From NCBI GenBank assembly GCA_030737835.1, contig JAUJYN010000027.1, positions 2,354,400-2,418,399 of the forward strand: 64,000 nucleotides of DNA, in the 5' to 3' direction. This document shows, in pieces, positions 56,601 to 64,000 of the stretch. Source of the stretch: Acorus gramineus. Its lineage: Eukaryota; Streptophyta; Magnoliopsida; Acorales; Acoraceae. Position 1 is the stretch's first letter, and each line of letters opens with the position of its first letter. Both the position numbers and the translations under genes were made by a program. A model generated the notes under the pieces. The model had not been told where the DNA came from and did no database searches. It saw only the letters and a program-made list of their open reading frames with translations.

Positions 56601-56763
56601 GATTCAGTCTTTTAGCTTCCGCAATTGGTGTATATATCATGTCAGCCCTGCTTTCGTTGTTGTGTTGTCATTTTAGCTGTTGTGTGAGTTTGTTATTGAA
56701 CTCCTGTTTATACTGATATCATATATACACTTGCCGCGTCCCGGGGACACCCGGGGCGTGACA
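53698..56763 (+). repeat. 3' LTR of gypsy 2 (~3.07 kb)
   Basis: Starts TGTTGTGTCTGTGTCATTTG and ends CCGGGGCGTGACA. It is an inverted relative of 40438-43557 and 46937-49996. Three units with GAGGGTGAGGGTGAGGG (about 55990-56225) and a CG-rich alternating tract (about 54610-55030) are conserved. Confidence 0.88.
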
Positions 56764-59427
56764 ACTACCTTGCATGAACCCGAACCTCATATGTTTTCAC
56801 CGCTATTTTGATGAGTTTTATCATAGAGCCTTGTTATTTATTGTATACATATTAGATCGGTGGTTTTCAAGATTTTTCGGATGGATTATGTAAGCTTTTG
56901 ATGCACAATTCATGGCTTTGCATGGATCTAGGGTTAGGAAGACATGATCTTCGTATTGGATTTATTTATATCATAGATCTTGCTATCGTTTTGATGTTTT
57001 CTGGTTTACATATTCAGATTTCATGATTTATGATTCGAGTTTTGTTGATTGAATTGATATTTGAATAGAAATCATGCCTAGCTCTACACAAACTCCACAT
57101 GTATGATAGAAACATGTCTTAGGACACTTTATCATCATTTAATCTGCTATTATATAATAAGGTAATACTACTTTTAGGTATGAAAGTATATGGTATTAAT
57201 ATCACCATTTTTTAAATTGTTTTATAGAGATTTCATCGTTTTTCGATATTTTGATTTATCATCGAATTGATCATTTAGGGGATCAAACTTAAATGTTTTC
57301 AACGTGTTTTTATTTGTATTTCTTTATGAGAGAGAGTAGGTACGGGTTTTTGGATGTTTGGGTGGGAAGTCAGGGTCATTAGGGGCATATTTGCTGTTTT
57401 GGGTCTGTCAGTGGGTGGCTACTTGAAAGTAGCCGTCGGAGACCAGGCGGCTAGGTTTTAGTAGCCGTCGGAAGCCTGGCGGCTAAGTTTGAGTAGCCAG
57501 CTGAGTCCAGTCTTTTTGGTGCTCTTTGTTTTTATTTAATTATTATGTGTCTTGTTTCTGATCTGGCTCAATTATATGAATACCCTCAGGAGTAGTAGAC
57601 GTCATTAGCTTTCTTGTTAATTCAGTTGTCTTGCGTAGGACCGAAGGTGAGTGGGTCTAGTCTCCTATGTAGTTTTTGAAGGATTTTATGAATGATTTTA
57701 AATGCTATTTTATGTATAATCTCGAGCATGTCATATTATATAGGCTAATGCCTTATTACGTATTTGTTTTAGGAGTATTAAATTTTGAATCTATCGCATG
57801 CATATGTTTTGGGATGAAATAAGTGTTGATCATGCATGCATCGCATTGCCTAGGTGGCGCAACCTAGGTGGCTCAGTCTAGATGACTGTGGTTAAGAATG
57901 GACCCAAGTCTAGGTGACTTTGTCTATGTGACATGTGTCTAGGTGACACGATTTCCAGAGCGAAATTTTTGTGGCTAGGTGCCGTAGATGACTAGATGTC
58001 ATGGAATACGGGCATGCGTGTCTGTTGCATTCATACGCATCATGTGTTTTGACTGGATCTTGAGACATGCATCTTGAAATGAGATTTCTATTAAGTTTTA
58101 GTTTATTGGAAAATTTACTATATTTGTAAATATCATTTTATTGAATATTGCAAATGGTTCCTTACGATATATTATTGAAGAATATTATTTTGTGATATCA
58201 ATTATTATTGGGACCTAAGGGTCCATTTTTGAGCGTGTGGTTGCTCACCCCTCCTTTTTCCCGTCTTTTAGATTAAAGGCTTAGATTGGTGGATCTCGTG
58301 TAGCTGCGAACGAGATCGTGGGTGCGAGAACGTTAGACTTGCTTGGTTGAAGGACTGATCAATTTCATTTGACATGTAGTTGGCCCATCCTCCTAATTAA
58401 AATTTTGTACAAGTTGAATATATATTTTATGTGTAAGTTATATCCAGAGTACTTCGGAGTGTTGTGGAGATCATTAATGTTATATTATTATTAAAGATTG
58501 AAATTCGTTTTAGTATCATTTTATTATATCTCTGAATGTAAGGAAAAGAAAAATAGAACTCTAAGATTTTGAGGAATTAAGTTAACGCAATCGGATTTCA
58601 CGCTTCAAAACGGAATCATGGATCCAGGGGCATTACAAAAGAATGGTTTCTTCTTCTTTCTTCTTTGAATGTTTTCATATGATCTCTGGTCCCTATGTTT
58701 TAACAATGAAATGATGATGATTTTATGGTGATTTACAAGTTTTGATGGTGGTATTGAATCTGACATGTATACACTCGCAACTTATGATTTCTTAAGCTTT
58801 CTTGTTGGATTTTTATTGATCTTTAATATGATTTAAAGGATTCTTCGGATCTGATGTTCCAGCTATGATATTATTAGATTTTAAGATGGTTTGTAAGTCT
58901 TTTTATGCAAAACTAAATATGTTTATCATACTTAGGTTTGCATGTTTAAGGTAAAAATCATGTTTTATGAGTTTTTAGGCCTTACTTGAACCTCATACGT
59001 ATAGATTCAAACCTATGATTTATATTTTATGACTTTTGGGGTTAAACATAGATCCATATTAGTTATTTTATACCTATGATAGATCTAGGGTTTTCAAAGA
59101 TGTTTTCAATTAGTTTTGATTAATTTTAGTTTAATTTTTGGTACGCATGATTTGATTTCAATATGAGTTCTTTAATGTTCTACATCATTTTAAATGACTC
59201 ATGTATAGTTTTTCAATGATAGAATGTGCTAGGTTATTACTAACAAAATTATAGGGTTTCATGCTTTCTGCCTCGAGACGGCTCCGTTGAGATCCGTCGG
59301 GTACGTTTATGGAAGGCTCTGTTGAGAGCCGTAGATTCTGTCATGGATGGCCCCTATTGGAGCTATCGGGTTGTCTCTCGAAAGCTCTTAACGGAGCCGC
59401 TAGTTTTCTATGAGTACAGATACTATC
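56764..59427. other. non-coding repeat-like DNA between gypsy LTRs
   Basis: No coding frame. Features suggest a diverged LTR of another gypsy family: GAGCGTGTGGTTGCTCACCC (about 58233) resembles the GAGCGTGTGGCTCACCCC site in the LTRs nearby, and GGGGCATTACA near 58636 resembles an LTR 3' end. A cluster of CTAGGTGAC/CTAGGTGGC-type motifs repeats at 57850-57950, and AGTAGCCGTCGG repeats near 57430-57470. No second copy in the window allows the limits to be set. Confidence 0.4.
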
Positions 59428-59924
59428 TGTTGTGCCTGTGTCATTTGGAGTACTCTGATTGGAAATTTGGCTACATAATTTTTTTCCTCGAAGTTATGTA
59501 TTTCCAATTTGGTATTTGGATTTGATTTTGTTAAAATCCAAGATGAAGAGGTTTAAATATGATTTTATTATGAGATGTTCAGTTTTGAGTTAGCTTTCGT
59601 ACAAAAGTGGAATCAGATCAACTGGATTCATGTAGTAAAAGTTATGGGTATTTTACCAAGTATACCCCGGGGATGAAAAATTCTAGCAGCAGCCCTGTTC
59701 AATGTTTAGCTCACATTTCGGAATAGCTGGAGAGATTATTTGATCTTGGCATAAACATGAAAGTTGTAGATAATCTTCTTGGCTTTCCAACGGAATTGGA
59801 ATTGTGCAATTCGGAGCTATATTGAGGAAGTTATGGCTGTTCTAGTGAAGCATGTCCAGAATTTCTAAGTCAGGGATGAAATGGTCATTTCCATCCCTCT
59901 TTAGATATTTATTTGTGCCCAAAA

Positions 59925-59960
<36 letters not shown>

Positions 59961-61250
59961 CCATTCCCCACGTCAACTTCTGGTCTCTCTTCCTCTCTTT
60001 CAAAGCCCCCCAAGGTGTTTGTTTTAATGTCACAAAGAGAAGGAGAAGGTGGAGGAGGAAGTGATGGTGAGTGTTTGTGTAGGTGTTGTTGTTGTTGTGA
60101 TCTCCTCTCTCTCAAGCACCCTCTCATATCTTGTTCTCCCCCCCCCCCCTGATTTGCAGCCAAAGGAGGGCTGAGGAGGTGGTGGTGGTGGAGGTGGTCA
60201 CGGGTGCATCGAGGGCCCCCGAGTCTCCCCCTTTCATTCCCCCTCCAAAGGTGAGCTCTCCCCCTTCTTTTCTTGGTTTTCATGGCATAGGGGGCTGTTA
60301 GGGTGTTCATGCATGCTATGCATATGGGTTAGGGTGTGTGTGAGGGGTTGGGGAGGGTTAAAAAGAGGTTGGGAGAGGCTGGGCGCGCGTTGGGGGCAGT
60401 CTGCGCGCAGGCGCGCGCAGGCGGGCGCTGGCACGAGCTGGCGCATGCGCGGGGCAGTGCACCTGGGCGCGGGGATGGGGGCCAGTGCGCGCGCACGCGT
60501 GCGTGCACGTGCGTGCGGGTGCTGGGGCATGCGCGTGGTTCTGCACAGGCGCGCAGTGCGCGCGGCAGTGCGCCAAGGGTGCTGGGGAGCGTGCGTGCGT
60601 GCGTATGCGTGCGTGCGCGTGCGGGGGGCCATGCGTGTGGCTGCCCGAGGGTTCGAGTAGGTGTCGGGGCAGTCGGACTCACGTGCATACGTGCGTGCTC
60701 GCATGCGTGCGAGTCCGTATGCATGCTTGTCCGAGTATTTGGTATTTCTAATGATTTCTATGTGTAAATTGTGTTGTTACTCACCAAATTGGATGCCCCT
60801 ACCTTGCAGATCTCGTCAGAAGGGATGCGCGAGGTCCCGGGTCGTATGGTGAGTGGTTCGATTCCAATCCCCCCCCCCTCTCTAGGGATGCGCTCGACCC
60901 GCGTAGACGCGCGTCGCGCATCGATGGGCCCCCCTAGCTATAATATGTAGATACCATGTTAATGCATGTTTGCTATGATATAACCATGCCTTGTTAGACA
61001 TTATATGCTAGGGATATACACCCATGATTCATGCATAGAGGCCCATACATGCCTAGACACCATGTCCCATGCTTGAAAAGCCTCGATCTACGCATGTTTC
61101 CCATTTAGTTTAATTTGTTTAAATCAAATGAGAATATATTGTTATAAGCATGCCTTAGAGAATATTATAACCTTGTTGTTATAATATATGTTTCCCCGCA
61201 TCTTAGTTATGCGCCTTGGAGGAATTCTTGAGAATTCATGACATTAGTAG
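59428..61250 (+). mobile_element. gypsy-family LTR, plus strand, interrupted
   Basis: Starts TGTTGTGCCTGTGTCATTTGG like the LTR of gypsy 2 and follows it through the GCCTGTTC block, a CT-dinucleotide run (about 59928-59956), the CCCCCCCCCCC tract and the CG-rich zone, then stops at GACATTAGTAG. That is an internal LTR position (equivalent to about 55742), where minus-strand LTR sequence begins. About the last third of the LTR is missing from the window. Confidence 0.82.
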
Positions 61251-62081
61251 TGTCACGCCCCAGGGCGGCCGTCCCCGATACGTGGCAAATATATATAATA
61301 TCAGCAGTCTATACAGGAGATCAATAAAATACTCTAAACAACATTGAAATGACAACACAGACAATAAGGTAGCTGACATAATATATACAAATAGCGGAAG
61401 CTTAAACGACTGAGTATGTAATTCAAAGACATATTACAGACCCGATACATAATCAACTGTCCTGTGAGAGCCAATATACACAATGACATCCAAATACAAG
61501 TATGTGCCCAAGCACGGAATACAATACATACAATCAAGAAGGGGATGCTGATGGCCTCTCACTCGCAGAACGTGACGCTGCTCCGCTACTGCTGATGTGC
61601 CTCGGGGAGCTCCTCCTTCAGATCCGACTCAGATATAACTGGAGGAAAAGAATATGCGAGGGGTGAGCCACACGCTCAGTGAATAGCACAACCCATGCAT
61701 CACAATTCATATTAACCTTAAATAATTTATAGCCCCTAACACGGGAACAACTACACATTCTAGTGGGTCATTTCATCGCCAACCCACCTCCCCCCTCACC
61801 CTCACCCTTTACTGGGGGTGACATGGGCCTCTTGGGGCATACTAGACCGCTCTCCACCCCTGGTCCACCCGGTAGCCTCTCCCACACTCCGTAGCCTCCA
61901 CCTGGTATACTCCCACTATCAGTACTGTCCGACGCATCGGAGGTACCTACGGACGGGAGCCCTCTGTCAGGTCAGCCAACGCCGGGGAGTCCCTACATCG
62001 GATCCAACCAAAAGGAGAAGACAGCCTACTCACACGGATACGATCCTCTTGGATCCGTCGACAACGATTTGTAACACTAAT
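61251..62081 (-). mobile_element. LTR end A, minus strand, 831 bp then interrupted
   Basis: Begins TGTCACGCCCCAGGGCGG, the complement of the LTR 3' end, and matches the LTR inward until AACACTAAT, where a fresh LTR end starts. It contains its own CCCCTCACCCTCACCC unit. Confidence 0.8.
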
Positions 62082-62430
62082 TGTCACGCCCCAGGGCGGC
62101 CGTCCCCAGGACGCGGCAAGTGTATATATGATATCAACAGTCTATACAGGAGGTCAATAACATACTCCAAACAACAGCTAAACTGACAAGACAGACAAAA
62201 GTAAGGCTGATATGATATATACACAAATAGCAGAAGCTAAAAGACTGAGTCTGTAATTCAAAAGCATATTACAGACTCGATACATAATCCACTGTCCTGT
62301 GAGAGCCAATATATACAATGACATCCAATATTATACAAACAGGTGCCCAAGCACGGAAATATAATACATACAATAAAAAAGGGATGCTGATGGCCTCTAA
62401 CACTTGCGGGATGTGGCGCTGCTCCGCTAC
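62082..62430 (-). mobile_element. LTR end B, minus strand, 349 bp then interrupted
   Basis: Begins TGTCACGCCCCAGGGCGG and matches the LTR inward to CTCCGCTAC, where the next LTR end starts. Confidence 0.8.
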
Positions 62431-64000
62431 TGTCACGCCCCAGGGCGGCCGTCCCCGGGACGCGGCAAGTGTATATATGATATCAGTAAACAGGAGTCAA
62501 TAACATACTCACACAACAACTAAAATGACAACACAGATAAAGCAGGGCTGACATAATATATACACCAAATGAGGAAGCTAAAAAGACTGAATCTGTAATC
62601 AAAATATACTACAGACTCGATACATAATCATATGTCCTGTGGGAGCCAACATGTCCATATATACACAAATAAAATCCATACATAATCCAAACTAGGTGCC
62701 CAAGCACAGAATATATACATACAACTGAGAGAAGGGTGCTGATGGCCTCAAAACTCGAGGGACGTGGCGCTACTCCGCTACTGGTGTAGTCGCTCGGGAA
62801 GCTCCTCCTTCAAGTCCTCCTCAGTGATCACTGAAAAAGATTTGATGCGAGGGGTGAGCCACACGCTCAGTGAATAGCACAACCCATGCATACAGTTCAT
62901 ATTAACCACATTTAAATCAAGTCAATAGCCCTAAAGCGGCATAAACAACACAAATCCGGGGGTTCGTCACATCGCCGAACCCCATACCCTCATCCTCACC
63001 CTCAATAGGTGACCAAGGATGTTGGGACTTAATGGGTGGATAATCATCCATACACAATCCTGTGGGTCGTCGCATCGTCGGCCCACCATACCCTCACCCT
63101 CACCTCTCAACAGGTGACCTAGGCTCTTGGGACTGACTAGGCTGTTGGTCACCCTCGGTCCACCGATAGTCTCTCCCCACTCCGTAGGTCGTTTGGCCAC
63201 TCCCACGTTCGGCGCAGTCCTTCTACCAAATCAGGAGGCGCCTACTGATGGAAGCCCCTGCACGGGATAACCTTTCCAACGCCGGGGTAGTCTCTACACA
63301 GATCCAACGGAGGGAACAGAACAGCCTATCCATCGCATATGATCCACTCGGATCCGCTGACAGCACATCTCTACAACTCTAATGTCTTGAATTCCTCAGA
63401 ATTCCACCAGCGCGCATAACCAGGATGCGGGGAAATAAATAAGACATAAATGGGGAAAAGAGACCTTGGGAGGGTAACCTGAGGTCCCAATGTAGGACAT
63501 CCGACAACCAAACGAGGAACACGGAGTACCTTAACCCGGGTCTCAATGTTAACCTCGCAAGGCCCCTTATATTCCCTAAGGCATACTAACAATATTAAAG
63601 CTTGCATTTAATTAAATAAATCAAACTAATAGGACGCATGCACAGGTCGGGCTTTCCTAGCATGATAACGGGGTGACATGATACACGGCTCATGCACAAT
63701 CCTAAGGGTGCAAGTCCCTAACATACAAGTCTAGGGTGGCATGCATTCTACACACACATCATGCTTACATGGATTATAACAAGCAGTTAATACTAACTAC
63801 GTGCCCAGGGGAGGACGGTACACGCCCAAATGCATGTAGCGCCTCCCAAACTGGGTTGGGTTGTCCCACTCACCGGAAGTCGGGTCGACGCGCGACCGTC
63901 CGTCGAGATCTGCAAGATAGGATATCAACTGGGTGAGTATAATCCACAATTACCCCAAAATACAGAAAACACACAAATAAATACCCAACACTCGGGCAAA
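62431..64000 (-). mobile_element. LTR end C, minus strand, runs off the window
   Basis: Begins TGTCACGCCCCAGGGCGG and follows the LTR of gypsy 1 through two CTCACCCTCA units (about 62990 and 63090) to TACCCAACACTCGGGCAAA at the window edge, corresponding to about 42090 in the gypsy 1 LTR. The CG-rich part would follow outside the window. Confidence 0.82.

Larger units (their letters stand above)
49997..56763 (+). mobile_element. chromodomain gypsy element, plus strand (gypsy 2)
   Basis: The same family in the opposite orientation. Only the last 21 bp of its 5' LTR remain (49997-50017, ending GGGGCGTGACA), followed by the primer-binding site at 50021, a 3.7-kb interior and a complete 3' LTR (53698-56763). 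It is more diverged from gypsy 1 than gypsy 1's two LTRs are from each other. The interior has the same scrambled domain order as gypsy 1, so that order predates both. The flank beyond 56763 (ACTAC) does not match the flank before 40438 (TAGTC). Confidence 0.85.

Noticed and set aside
40438-64000. Regular repeat ends considered as a CRISPR-like or phage-type array
   Set aside because: Repeats are kilobase-scale LTRs with primer-binding sites and polypurine tracts, as in plant gypsy elements.

Overview
The window looks like nuclear DNA of a flowering plant. It carries an intron-containing class II trehalose-phosphate synthase gene and a secreted eight-cysteine lipid-transfer-like protein, set in a dense, largely decayed population of plant-type transposable elements: Ty1-copia, Ty3-gypsy chromovirus, L1 LINE, Mutator-like, hAT and MITEs. 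Nothing suggests a bacterial, organellar or viral replicon. I saw no tRNA, rRNA or CRISPR. The species cannot be told from sequence alone.

Layout. 1-4.97 kb: a MITE, a 1.65-kb long-TIR element with a 66-bp tandem duplication, an exon-like open stretch with a splice donor, and an L1 endonuclease remnant. 6.0-7.55 kb: a solo LTR with a clean 5-bp target duplication. 8.1-8.95 kb: a Mutator-like element with a 9-bp target duplication and a GC-rich interior holding an unidentified open frame. 10.68-13.83 kb: a short-LTR retroelement (190-bp LTRs, minus orientation) that carries a fragment of the large subunit of transcription factor TFIIA and is split at its primer-binding site by an hAT element with an 8-bp target duplication.

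14.4-22.4 kb: the main gene, a three-exon TPS7-like trehalose-phosphate synthase of 864 residues. Its second intron is swollen to 5.3 kb by transposon debris. Its proximal upstream region has two G-boxes and a C-box-like site, and the TFIIA-carrying element ends about 580 bp before the ATG.

25.1-39.9 kb: an antisense LINE 3' remnant, then two full-length but broken copia elements (25.9-30.9 and 33.9-39.9 kb). Between them lies the intact single-exon lipid-transfer-like gene at 32.3 kb.

40.4-56.8 kb: two chromodomain-type gypsy elements with about 3.1-kb LTRs, head to head. They form a giant inverted repeat around one central LTR, and both carry pol fragments in a permuted order. 59.4-64.0 kb: a plus-strand LTR of the same family, interrupted by three successive minus-strand LTR ends that read as a nest of insertions continuing past the window.

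Only two genes look functional (the TPS7-like gene and the lipid-transfer-like gene). The rest is mobile DNA in which the most unusual points are the captured TFIIA-L fragment, the hAT insertion on a primer-binding site, the inverted gypsy pair with scrambled pol, and the LTR nest.
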